Shown here one piece after another: positions 1 to 8,500 of a DNA stretch of 22,629 nt. The translations under genes were made by a program, and so were the position numbers. Origin of the DNA: Thermoplasmata archaeon (GTDB lineage: Archaea; Thermoplasmatota; Thermoplasmata; Thermoplasmatales; Thermoplasmataceae). Location: NCBI GenBank assembly GCA_021819605.1, contig JAKAQT010000007.1:1-22629 (forward strand). Reading direction: 5' to 3'. The notes beneath the pieces are model-generated. The model saw only the letters and a program-made list of their open reading frames with translations. It was not told the origin of the DNA and made no database searches. Each line of letters begins with the position of its first letter. Within the stretch, counting starts at the first letter, position 1.

Positions 1-606
1 CGATCTCTGAATGCTGGTGAAGAAGTACTTTCCCACATTGTCGCTGTCGTCAAATCCAAATACCGATTTGGCCAGTGAGACATTTATGTGGCGGGCTACC
101 TTGATTGCGTTGTTATAAAGCAGCCCGGAATTCAGGGTATCCACCATTATGTGGGTCCTCTCCGCATTGAAGCCAAGGCTCAGGATGTCCAGTATGTTAT
201 CGTTGCTGTATTTGGCCAGGTCTCCGGAATTCAAGTCACGGAACAGGAACTTCTCGTCATCGGTGATCTGCACTATGAGATCAACGTTGAATTTCTCCTG
301 CAGCCACTTTGTGAACATGAAGGGAAGCAGATGACCAAGGTGCATCTTCCCGGAGGGCCCTCTCCCAGTATACAGGTAAAAACCATCTCCTCTTGAATAC
401 GCCTCAAGGATCATGTCCAGGTCCCTGTGTGCAAAAAACACGTCGTAACGCAGGAATGGATGGAGGTCTCCAGTGTACTTCGCTATTCTTTCCTTCATGG
501 CAGCGTCAATTATCTTGGCACCGAACCTGTCCGCTATCTTTGAGTAATCAGTATCACCAAGATTGCCTGAAACTTCCCAGGGCGTAACCTTTGCATCTTC
601 CGTCAA
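1..606 (-). CDS. trpS: Tryptophanyl-tRNA synthetase, N-terminal part (cut by window edge)
   Basis: This class I aminoacyl-tRNA synthetase charges tRNA-Trp with tryptophan in the cytoplasm. The 202 visible residues hold the archaeal/eukaryotic TrpRS N-terminal signature: VTPWEVSG at about residues 7-14, then GPSGKMHLGHLLPF at 83-96, whose HLGH (89-92) is the class HIGH motif, and VQITDDEKF soon after. The C-terminal half, including KMSKS, lies off the window. The only start that keeps the conserved N-terminus is TTG at 606: an in-frame TGA lies eight codons upstream, there is no in-frame ATG in between, and GGGAG sits 7 nt upstream as a ribosome binding site. It follows mtnA on the same strand by 26 nt, so it is probably the third gene of a KDG-aldolase-like/mtnA/trpS transcription unit. 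Confidence 0.93.
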   Translation of the reverse strand, partial: MTEDAKVTPWEVSGNLGDTDYSKIADRFGAKIIDAAMKERIAKYTGDLHPFLRYDVFFAHRDLDMILEAYSRGDGFYLYTGRGPSGKMHLGHLLPFMFTKWLQEKFNVDLIVQITDDEKFLFRDLNSGDLAKYSNDNILDILSLGFNAERTHIMVDTLNSGLLYNNAIKVARHINVSLAKSVFGFDDSDNVGKYFFTSIQRS

Positions 607-632
607 TGAGACACTCCCTTCATCTGCTCAGA

Positions 633-1670
633 TCAGGCCGTGCTGGCCGGCACATCCTTCATGAACAGGTCCTTATCCATGAGGCTTTTCATCCGCCCAA
701 GGTCTTCTGGCCTGAATATTCCATACTCCGTTATGAACGCAGTCACATATTTGTTGGGGGTGACGTCAAAGGCAGGGTTCCTGGCATGGCTGGCAGCAGG
801 GCCGAGACTTTTTCCGTTCACAATGAGGACCTCTTCCTCTCCTCTTTCTTCAATTGGAATGCCGTCACCGTTGGATATTGAGAAATCAAATGTGCTTCCC
901 GGGGCCGCAACGTAGAACGGTATCTTATTCTCATGTGCAAGCACAGCTTTCTCATATGTGCCTATTTTATTGGCAAAATCTCCGTTGGCAGTTATCCTGT
1001 CTGCTCCCACTATAACCAGATCAACCTCTTTTCTCCTCATGTAGAAACCTGCTGCATTATCTGCAATTATTGCATGATCAATTCCCTCCTGGCCAAGCTC
1101 CCATGCAGTAAGTTTCGCGCCCTGCAGCCTTGGCCGGGTTTCATCAACAAAGACAAAGATGTTCTTCCCCTGGTTGTGTGCGATCCTCATGGGGGCAAGA
1201 GCTGTGCCCCAGTCAACCACAGCCAGTGCACCAGCATTGCAGTGCGTAAGGATCCTGCTGCCGTTACCAATAAGCTCGTTGCCGAATTCACCTATTTTTT
1301 TGCTTCTGCCGCTGATTTCCGTGGAATATCTTCTGGCTGCGCCCAGATCAAAATTGTTAGCTTTCATGTAATTTATGGCCTTGAAGAGATCAAATGCCGT
1401 TGGCCTTGTCATCCCTATCTTCTTTACGGCTTCCTCCATGTCTTCCTTGTTTTTCTTGGCCATGGCAAGCCCGAAAGCAGCGGTGACACCAATTGCAGGT
1501 GCCCCTCTGACCACCATGTCCTTGATTGCATAGGCAATATCATCACTGTTCTTTGCCTCGAACACCTCTATTTTTTCAGGCAGTTTCCTTTGGTCGATAA
1601 GCTTAACCACATCATTCTCGTACCAGACTGCAAATAGATGCTTCAGCTCGCCGTCAATGTTTACTTTCAT
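633..1670 (-). CDS. mtnA: S-methyl-5-thioribose-1-phosphate isomerase
   Basis: This 345-residue protein matches MtnA, the aldose-ketose isomerase that converts 5-methylthioribose 1-phosphate to 5-methylthioribulose 1-phosphate in methionine salvage; it belongs to the eIF2B-alpha/delta-like fold family. Visible signatures are RGAPAIGVTAAFG (55-67), HCNAGALA with the likely catalytic Cys144, DETRPRLQGAKLTAWEL (176-192), and GADRITANGDFANKIGT with the likely catalytic Asp224. The Cys/Asp spacing fits characterised MtnA enzymes. The main alternative is the related archaeal ribose-1,5-bisphosphate isomerase, but the RPRLQGAKLTAWEL block favours MtnA. The ATG at 1670 is used; a nearer upstream ATG at 1681 runs into a stop after four codons. 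It lies 38 nt after the aldolase-family gene and 26 nt before trpS, with no obvious own promoter. Confidence 0.9.
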   Translation of the reverse strand: MKVNIDGELKHLFAVWYENDVVKLIDQRKLPEKIEVFEAKNSDDIAYAIKDMVVRGAPAIGVTAAFGLAMAKKNKEDMEEAVKKIGMTRPTAFDLFKAINYMKANNFDLGAARRYSTEISGRSKKIGEFGNELIGNGSRILTHCNAGALAVVDWGTALAPMRIAHNQGKNIFVFVDETRPRLQGAKLTAWELGQEGIDHAIIADNAAGFYMRRKEVDLVIVGADRITANGDFANKIGTYEKAVLAHENKIPFYVAAPGSTFDFSISNGDGIPIEERGEEEVLIVNGKSLGPAASHARNPAFDVTPNKYVTAFITEYGIFRPEDLGRMKSLMDKDLFMKDVPASTA

Positions 1671-1708
1671 TGACGGTTCATGTCTTTCTTAGATAAATGA
1701 ATTGTTCA

Positions 1709-2563
1709 TCACTTGAGCAGGACAAGATCCAGAACCTGTTCATCGGATGGTGGATCAGTTACGTCACCGAACGGCATATTCACGTAATGCCTTGGGGACT
1801 TCTCTTTCATTATAAGTTTCCTGAACAGATAATTCTGGATTCCAGGTGTCTCATATCTGGCCACAAATTCCATCAGGTGTACAGTTTTTTCCTGTATGCT
1901 GCTGGCATCAGGGGACCCCTGCACAATCTTCAGTGTATTCAGGCAGAAATTGGCTGATGAGCATACGCCCCCTGAAGCACCCATCTTCATTGAATCAAGG
2001 AGGAGTGCATCCTTGCCCTGATATACGGTAAGCCCTGGAATCTTCAGGAATTCAGAGAATTTTTCAAGATTATTCCCGCTGTCCTTTATGCCCTTAAGGT
2101 TGTCATGTTCCTTCCTGATTCTGGAAACAGTCTGGGGCAGGATTTCCGTTCCGCTCAGGGATGGATTATTGTAAGCATAAACATCCAGATCAAATGCGTC
2201 CAGTATTGAGTCATAGAATCTTACGATGGAATCCTGGCTGTATTTGTGATAGTAGGGATTGATGGCAACAATCTTCTCATAGCCAAGGTCCGCCGCTATC
2301 CTTCCCATCTCAATGGTCTCTACAAGACTGCTCCTCGTTATGCCGGCAAACATTTCAAGTCCATGGTTTAATTCAAGCGCCCACTGGAGAAATTCCTGGT
2401 GCTGCTCAAAGGAAAGGGATGCCATCCCGCCTGTGGAACTTCCTGCAAAAAGTCCACTGAACCCATTCTTTGCAGCATATACCATAAATGCATCAAGGGC
2501 GTCCCGATCAAGATGGTTATTCCTGAACGGCGTTATCATTGGTATTATGAGTTTTCCTGCCAT
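1709..2563 (-). CDS. DapA/KDG-aldolase family lyase
   Basis: This 284-residue protein belongs to the class I aldolases of the dihydrodipicolinate synthase / N-acetylneuraminate lyase / 2-keto-3-deoxygluconate aldolase family. It has the N-terminal IIPMITPF strand, a GSSTGG phosphate/carboxylate loop (41-46), the proton-relay tyrosine in YNNP (Tyr131) and the Schiff-base lysine in GIKDS (Lys160). The N-terminal half resembles archaeal KDG aldolases of the non-phosphorylative Entner-Doudoroff route more than it resembles true DapA, so breakdown of 2-keto-3-deoxy-gluconate or a related keto-sugar acid is the best guess. Substrate cannot be settled from sequence. It is the first gene of the minus-strand unit, divergent from an ABC exporter; no clear Shine-Dalgarno site precedes the ATG, and an AT-rich block at 2601-2610 may be its promoter. 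Confidence 0.8.
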   Translation of the reverse strand: MAGKLIIPMITPFRNNHLDRDALDAFMVYAAKNGFSGLFAGSSTGGMASLSFEQHQEFLQWALELNHGLEMFAGITRSSLVETIEMGRIAADLGYEKIVAINPYYHKYSQDSIVRFYDSILDAFDLDVYAYNNPSLSGTEILPQTVSRIRKEHDNLKGIKDSGNNLEKFSEFLKIPGLTVYQGKDALLLDSMKMGASGGVCSSANFCLNTLKIVQGSPDASSIQEKTVHLMEFVARYETPGIQNYLFRKLIMKEKSPRHYVNMPFGDVTDPPSDEQVLDLVLLK

Positions 2564-2600
2564 GGCTGACTGATATTATCAGCAGGATATTAGAAATATG

Positions 2601-2628
2601 TTATATTTTATGTCAAATTATTTATATA
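2601..2628. promoter_or_regulatory. Divergent promoter region, aldolase gene / ABC exporter
   Basis: The 85-nt spacer between two divergent genes contains TTTATATA at 2621-2628 on the plus strand. Its centre is about 24 nt upstream of the ATG at 2649, so the ABC ATPase mRNA is probably leaderless. On the other strand the AT-rich block at 2601-2610 is correctly placed to start the aldolase transcript about 15 nt before its ATG at 2563. The plus-strand box is the more convincing of the two. Confidence 0.6.
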
Positions 2629-2648
2629 GTTTATACATCAAGCAATGA

Positions 2649-3566
2649 ATGATCCAGATCACCGATCTTATAAAACAGTATTCACGGAACCAACCGCCTG
2701 CTGTCAGGAACCTCAGCCTTGAGATAAATGACGGGGAAATAATGGGATTTGCCGGCCTGAATGGAGCCGGAAAGACCACGACAATTAGAATCGTCTGCGG
2801 TATCATCTTCCCCACTGGCGGAAAGGTTCTGGTCAACGGCAAGGATATCGTCAAGGAGAAAGTTGCTGCATCCAAGCACATTGGATGGGTTCCCGAACTC
2901 CCGAACTTCGAACCAACCGGCAAATCCGTCCAGCTTCTGAAATATTATGCAGGCTTCTATGGGATTCCGCCCAAGGAGGCTGAGACAAAGGCAGAAACAC
3001 TCCTGAAGAAATTCAACATATGGGATGCCCGAAAGAGGCCATTGAAGGATTATTCTCAGGGCATGAAGAAGCGTTTCTCCATAGCTGCTGCCATGATGGG
3101 CGACCCTGATAATTTCCTGTTTGACGAAACTCTGAATGGCCTAGACCCGGAAGGAGTGAAGAACATGAGGGACTTCATGCTGTCTCTCAAGAAGGAGGGC
3201 AAGGCTGTTTTCCTCTCTTCTCACATACTTTCGGAATTGGAAAACGTTGCAGACAGGATTGCAATAATAAAACGCGGTGAGATAGTGAAAGTTGTTGAGA
3301 GATCTGAGCTCAGCAACCTTGGTGAATTATCCGTGAAAATAGTGCTTCAGAAGGCTGACGACAATGCTGTATCTTTGCTTCAGCAGTTCGGAAAACCTGA
3401 AAACAGCGGCAATGAGATCACTTTGCGCAGCCTCAATATCCCATCCGATGAGGTATATAAGGTCACTGAAGCCCTCTTCAAGGCAGGTTACAGGGTAATT
3501 TCAATATCCACAGAGAGCGAAGGGCTTGAGGATTATTTCCTTGAACTGGTGGGGAGTGGAAAATGA
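2649..3566 (+). CDS. ABC transporter ATP-binding protein (ABC-2 exporter type)
   Basis: This 305-residue cytoplasmic ATPase powers an ABC-2 type exporter. Walker A is GLNGAGKT (36-43), the signature loop is YSQGM (135-139) in place of the usual LSGGQ, Walker B is FLFDE (156-160) followed by the D-loop GLDPEG, and the switch histidine is His192 in SSHILSE. The residue after the Walker B glutamate is Thr rather than the more usual Pro. The last 90 or so residues form the extra C-terminal domain common in drug, lipid or Nat-type exporter ATPases. The start follows a TATA box at leaderless spacing. Its stop overlaps the permease start by 4 nt (ATGA), so the two are translationally coupled and form one transporter. 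The substrate is unknown. Confidence 0.92.
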   Translation: MIQITDLIKQYSRNQPPAVRNLSLEINDGEIMGFAGLNGAGKTTTIRIVCGIIFPTGGKVLVNGKDIVKEKVAASKHIGWVPELPNFEPTGKSVQLLKYYAGFYGIPPKEAETKAETLLKKFNIWDARKRPLKDYSQGMKKRFSIAAAMMGDPDNFLFDETLNGLDPEGVKNMRDFMLSLKKEGKAVFLSSHILSELENVADRIAIIKRGEIVKVVERSELSNLGELSVKIVLQKADDNAVSLLQQFGKPENSGNEITLRSLNIPSDEVYKVTEALFKAGYRVISISTESEGLEDYFLELVGSGK

Positions 3567-5095
3567 GGGACTTCATATACGATCTCAGAAGAACTTTGAC
3601 GGGTAAATTCACCATCGTTATGATAGTGCTGATTGTGCTGGCCACCGTGGGGATAGCCTATGCATCGGTTAGTGGAAACAGTAGCTCAACTTTAATAAAC
3701 CCAAGCAGTACTGCATACGTCTTGCCTGCGGTTTATAACAATAACGGTACGTACAAAGTTGTAGACTTCGCTGTTAATGGTTATGGAGAGCCAGTGAATG
3801 GACTTCATGTAGTAACTTGGCTATCAAATTCTGGGAGTGATTTTGTTTCTGGTTCGTCAAAAAACGCGACACCAATTTACATTAACGGAAGCACAAATAA
3901 CAATGGATATTTCAATGCAACAGTTTCTTCAAAGTCAAATTATTCTGCCTATTATTATTCAAGCGAATATATTAGTGATGTTAATACTTCATTAATTTAT
4001 GTTCCTATTTATTACAGCAACAACAATTTATCGTCTTCGATTTATTCAGCCATGTATCCTAATTTAGGACTAAACCTTGTGAACCATTCCTTTTATTATC
4101 TTTTAAAAGTTGCAAATGAATCAAGCAAGATTAAAAGCAATCTTCTAATTTATTACAACTCTGATAGCGGGAAGCCAATGTCTAATGAGGATATTTATTA
4201 TTTTGTCACCAATGCAACCGGATATGGTATTCCCATGCCAGAATCACAGATGACATATTTGAGGACTGTGGGTGGATTTCACTCTGATATATTCTCCCTC
4301 CCCTTGAATAGAACCGCAAATAATGCTCTAATAATTGTGGAATTGTTTTCTACTCCGAAAAATGAAACTGTAGCCTACGCTGGAACTTTTTATTCCTCTT
4401 CCTCTGCATCTTCTCAGATTGAGGGCATACTTCAACTGCCCTACGAGTTTCTCATTCCTATTCTTGGCATTTTTTCCGCTTACTTCTATTACGGAAAAGA
4501 CAAGGCGTCCGGAGTTCTTGAATCCATAATAACCAGACCCGTGACAAAGGGTAGGATAATGGTTTCAAGGTTTACAGGTGGAGCTCTCAGTTTCCTTGCT
4601 GCCATATTCATCGCGTTGGCCCTTACCGATCTTCTGGTCCTAAAGTATACTGATACCGCACTTTCTGCCTCTTCATTTGCAAGCATACTTTTAGGCTATA
4701 CCGTGGAGGCCATAGGCTTTGCGGGAATTGTTTATTTTGTCTCTCAATTTGTAAAATCTCAGGGTGGAATACTGGGCATAGGTATCGGACTGTTCTTTGT
4801 CATGGTAATATTCTGGAGTATGCTCATGGACATAATTCTTTTCGAGGTCCATGCAAATCTCGCTGTTAAATCAGGAGTCGTGGACACTATAATCCTCAAT
4901 TCTTTATCTCCTGCATATTTCCCGACACTTGTGCTTGATTACCATACCAATTCATATGGAAGCATTCTGGGGGTGGGTTCCGGCATTTTAGCCTCAAGTG
5001 TTGGCATAACCCTAGCCTCAGTGGTAATTGTCGGCATAATATGGGTGGTAGTTCCGGCCCTTGCTTCATTCTTCCTTGCCCGATCGAGGGACTGA
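3563..5095 (+). CDS. ABC-2 family permease with large N-glycan-sequon-rich outer domain
   Basis: The 510-residue membrane partner of the preceding ATPase. A first transmembrane helix lies at about residues 16-36, then a long hydrophilic segment to about residue 290, then five or six helices to the end (starting near 295, 336, 372, 401 and 465). The outer segment is rich in Asn, Ser, Tyr and Thr and carries 13 N-X-S/T sequons. The stretch VVDFAVNGYGEPVNG followed later by a NNGYF turn looks like an Ig-like or carboxypeptidase-regulatory-like beta fold. The conserved SGVLESIITRPVTKGRI loop before the second helix is typical of ABC-2 permeases of the NosY/Nat type. DNA for the outer segment (about 3680-4400) is distinctly AT-rich, with some 60-base lines near one quarter GC, unlike its flanks. 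Function: export of an unknown substrate across the cytoplasmic membrane. Confidence 0.85.
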   Translation: MRDFIYDLRRTLTGKFTIVMIVLIVLATVGIAYASVSGNSSSTLINPSSTAYVLPAVYNNNGTYKVVDFAVNGYGEPVNGLHVVTWLSNSGSDFVSGSSKNATPIYINGSTNNNGYFNATVSSKSNYSAYYYSSEYISDVNTSLIYVPIYYSNNNLSSSIYSAMYPNLGLNLVNHSFYYLLKVANESSKIKSNLLIYYNSDSGKPMSNEDIYYFVTNATGYGIPMPESQMTYLRTVGGFHSDIFSLPLNRTANNALIIVELFSTPKNETVAYAGTFYSSSSASSQIEGILQLPYEFLIPILGIFSAYFYYGKDKASGVLESIITRPVTKGRIMVSRFTGGALSFLAAIFIALALTDLLVLKYTDTALSASSFASILLGYTVEAIGFAGIVYFVSQFVKSQGGILGIGIGLFFVMVIFWSMLMDIILFEVHANLAVKSGVVDTIILNSLSPAYFPTLVLDYHTNSYGSILGVGSGILASSVGITLASVVIVGIIWVVVPALASFFLARSRD

Positions 5096-5143
5096 GGCAT
5101 CCATAATTTTTCCAGGAATATTTCACTCACACTTTTGCCAATA

Positions 5144-5150
5144 TTTATAA
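5144..5150 (+). promoter_or_regulatory. TATA box of tRNA-Lys and probably of the RNA polymerase operon
   Basis: TTTATAA at 5144-5150 lies about 38 nt upstream of the mature tRNA-Lys 5' end, giving a predicted start near 5173 and a leader of about 12 nt. No second TATA-like element lies between the tRNA and rpoH, so this is the best candidate promoter for the polymerase genes as well. Confidence 0.65.
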
Positions 5151-5184
5151 GCAAAATCCATATTCACGAAGGCATCGATGTCAA

Positions 5185-5258
5185 GGGCCCGTAGCTCAGC
5201 TAGGTAGAGCATCTGGCTTTTAACCAGGTGGTCGGGGGTTCGAACCCCCCCGGGCCCG
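5185..5258 (+). tRNA. tRNA-Lys (anticodon UUU)
   Basis: A complete 74-nt cloverleaf. The acceptor stem pairs GGGCCCG (5185-5191) with CGGGCCC (5251-5257), followed by discriminator G at 5258. The D stem is GCTC/GAGC, the anticodon stem TCTGG/CCAGG encloses a seven-base loop with TTT at 5219-5221, and the T stem is GGGGG/CCCCC around TTCGAAC. No intron is present and CCA is not encoded. It lies only 18 nt before rpoH on the same strand, which suggests co-transcription and release by tRNA processing enzymes. Confidence 0.97.
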
Positions 5259-5276
5259 TAAATGGGGTGAAAAGGA

Positions 5277-5540
5277 ATGGGAAAATTCAATGTGCTGCAG
5301 CACGATCTGGTACCGGAACACCATGTGGTTCCAAAGAGTGAAGAAGATAAGGTTTTAAAGGAGTTAGAAATAGCTAAGGACCTATTACCAAAAATAAGCA
5401 GGAGTGATCCCGCAATAAAGGCACTGGAAGAGATTCATGGACCGCTCGACACCGGTACGATTATCAGAATCGTCAGAAGAAGTCCCACCATGGGATACTC
5501 TACTTATTATAGGGTCATTACCAGCGAGGTTTTTAAATGA
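5277..5540 (+). CDS. rpoH: DNA-directed RNA polymerase subunit H (Rpo5)
   Basis: This 87-residue protein is archaeal subunit H, equal to the C-terminal domain of eukaryotic RPB5, a small peripheral part of the polymerase jaw. The VLQHDLVPEHHVV opening (6-18), SRSDPAIKALE and the RRSPTMGYSTYYRVI ending are the family signatures, and the length is close to the usual 75-85 residues. GGTGA stands about 7 nt before the ATG. It is the first protein gene of the polymerase operon, directly after tRNA-Lys, and its stop overlaps the rpoB start as ATGA. Confidence 0.96.
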   Translation: MGKFNVLQHDLVPEHHVVPKSEEDKVLKELEIAKDLLPKISRSDPAIKALEEIHGPLDTGTIIRIVRRSPTMGYSTYYRVITSEVFK

Positions 5541-8500
5541 AGGAATTGGTTGAATATTTTTTCAAGAATGAAAGTGTCGTAAGCCATCTGATCGAATCAT
5601 ACAACAATTTTATTGCTACAGTGGGGAACCCTGATAGCATAATGCAGCAGATAGTTGATGAGACAAAGGTCTCTGACGACGACGAACCGGGAGTTATGGT
5701 TCTTGACCAGAGCAAGACCGGTGGTCGTGAAATTAAGGTATACTTCGGGAGACTTCGGGAGAAGGGAAGATACGTTGGTGAACCCACCATATGGGCTGAT
5801 AAGCCTGAAATAAAGGAAGCCTCTGGCGCGTCAAACCAGATCACGCCCACAGAGGCAAGGCTCAGGGACCTCAATTACATGGCTCCAATAACCCTCAGGG
5901 TCAGGGTCGTTGAGGACGGTGTTGAAAGGGAGCCGGAGAACATCAAAATCGGCGACATTCCCGTTATGGTGAGGTCAAGGGTGTGTACGCTTACGGGAAA
6001 CAACCTGGACCAGTACATTGAGAAAAACAACGGCCCAGTTGAGGCTACAAGACGTGAAAAGCTTCAGTATGTGGGCGAAGATCCGGATGATTCTGGCGGT
6101 TACTTTATTATCGGAGGTTCAGAGAGGGTAATAGTTTCCCTTGAGGATCTGGCTCCAAACAAAATACTCGTGGAATACGAGGACAAGTACGAGGCAAAAG
6201 TCGAAGTGGCAAAGGTATTCTCGCAGAAATCAGGCTTCAGGGCACTGACCTCCATGGAGAGAGGAAATGACGGCATTATCAGTGTTTCCATTCCCAGCGT
6301 TGCTGGTGCCATACCCCTGGTGATTCTGATGAAGGCACTTGGCATGGAGAAAGATGTTGACGTTCACAATGCAATAGCCTCGGCACAGGCAATGGAGCCA
6401 ATAATATATGCAAATCTTGAGGAAGCAAGAAACCCCAAGATTTTCCCACCCAATGGAGTGAACAACAACGAAGATGCCATAGCGTACCTGGAAAAGAGGT
6501 TTGCAGCCGGCCAGGCAAAGGAATTCAGGGAAAAGAAAGTATCGCAGATGCTTGACAGGTCTCTCCTTCCCCATTTGGGCGATTCTCCTGAAGACAGGAT
6601 GAAGAAAGCCATATACCTTGGCAGAATGGCAAGATCTCTCCTTGAGCTGCACCTGGGCATAAGAAAGGAGGACGACAAGGACCATCTTGCAAACAAGAGG
6701 GTAAAGCTGGCAGGAGACCTTCTGGATGAACTTTTCAGGAATGCATTCCAGGCTGTTATGAAGGACCTGAAGTACCAGCTTGAGAGAACCTACAACAGGA
6801 AGAAGGGAATTCGCCTGAAACCTGCTGTAAGGCAGGACCTCATGACACAGAAGATACTCCACGCAATGGCCACAGGAAACTGGATTGGTGGAAGAACCGG
6901 AGTATCACAGCTGCTGGACAGGGTTTCAAATGTCAGCACAATAAGCCATATGAGAAGGATAATATCGCCTCTTACAAGGTCACAGCCTCACTTTGAGGCC
7001 AGGGACCTTCACCCCACACAGTGGGGCAGGATATGTCCAAACGAGACACCTGAGGGTCAGAACTGTGGCCTTGTGAAGAATGCTGCGCTGATCATCAACG
7101 TGACTGAGGGTATTGACCCGACAATAGTAATGGAGACACTCAGGGGTATGGAAGTCCAGGATGTGGAAGGCGAGAATCCAGATGCTGGCAGGGTCTACTT
7201 GAACGGTGACCTTATTGGATATCACATGAATCCGGAGGAACTCACCCAGAAGGTGAGGGAGGAGAGAAGAAGAGGTAAACTCTCCAACGAGGTTAACGTT
7301 AGATATGATGGATCAACAAGAGAAGTTATCATTAACTGTGATCGCGGAAGAATAAGGCGCCCTCTTCTTGTACTGAAGAACGGCAACACCGTGATCAACA
7401 CTGATATGCTCAACAAGCTGAACGATGGCGAGTTTGCCGTGGAGGACCTTATCAGGCGCGGAGCGCTTGAGTTCGTTGACGCGGAAGAGGAGGAGAATCT
7501 GTACATAGCAGTCTATGCATATGATTTCCCGGAAAGATGCCCCCGCTGCAATGCATACCTTTACAGGAGCAAGCTCACATGGGTTAATCCCGGGGAAGGC
7601 TCAGAAGCGGATTCCCCTGTAATATTGAGATGCGATCAGTGCGGAAACACATTTGAATCTCATAAAATCCTCACAGAGGAACACACGCATCTGGAAGTTG
7701 ACCCATCGCTGATTCTTGGTGTCACGGCTTCAGTTACTCCATACCCGGAACATAATTCATCTCCAAGGATCACAATGGCTGCAGCCATGACCAAGCAGTC
7801 CATCGGGCTGGCCTCAACAAACTTCAGAATAAGGACAGACACAAGGGGCCATGTGCTTCACTACCCGCAGATTCCTCTCGTGAAGACAAAGATAATGGAT
7901 TTCATAAAATACGATAAGAGGCCTGCTGGGCAGAATTTTGTTGTAGCAATCATGTCGTATCAGGGATACAACATTCAGGACGCACTTGTATTCAACAAGG
8001 CTGCCGTGGAAAGAGGACTGGGCAGGAGCACATTCTTCAGGACATACAGCGCAGAGGAGCGCCGTTATCCGGGTGGCCAGGAGGACAAGTTCGAAATTCC
8101 GACCCATGATGTCCTAGGGGCCAGAGCTGAGGAGTTTTACCGGAACCTGGATGAGAATGGCATAATATATCCTGAATCCTATGTTGAGGGTTCAGAGGTG
8201 CTTGTGGGCAAGACATCCCCGCCAAGATTCCTGGAAGAGGGCGGAGACAAGCTCGGACCTCAGAGACGCAGGGAATCTTCCATAACCATGAGGCCCAATG
8301 AGAAAGGATTTGTGGACAATGTTATATTAACGGTTTCAGAAAGCAACAGCAGGGTCGTTAAGATCAGGGTCAGGAGCGAAAGGATACCTGAACTTGGCGA
8401 CAAGTTCGCATCCAGGCACGGGCAGAAAGGTGTTATCGGTGCAGTGGTTCCACAGGAGGACATGCCATTTACAGAGGACGGCATAATCCCTGACCTCATA

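Noticed and set aside
933..1637. A 234-codon plus-strand open frame
   Set aside because: It lies wholly antisense to mtnA, whose motifs are unmistakable; the translation is Cys/His/Ile-rich with no domain.
6230..6862. A 210-codon minus-strand open frame
   Set aside because: Antisense to rpoB. Long antisense frames are common opposite well-conserved genes and this one has no promoter, ribosome site or recognisable domain.
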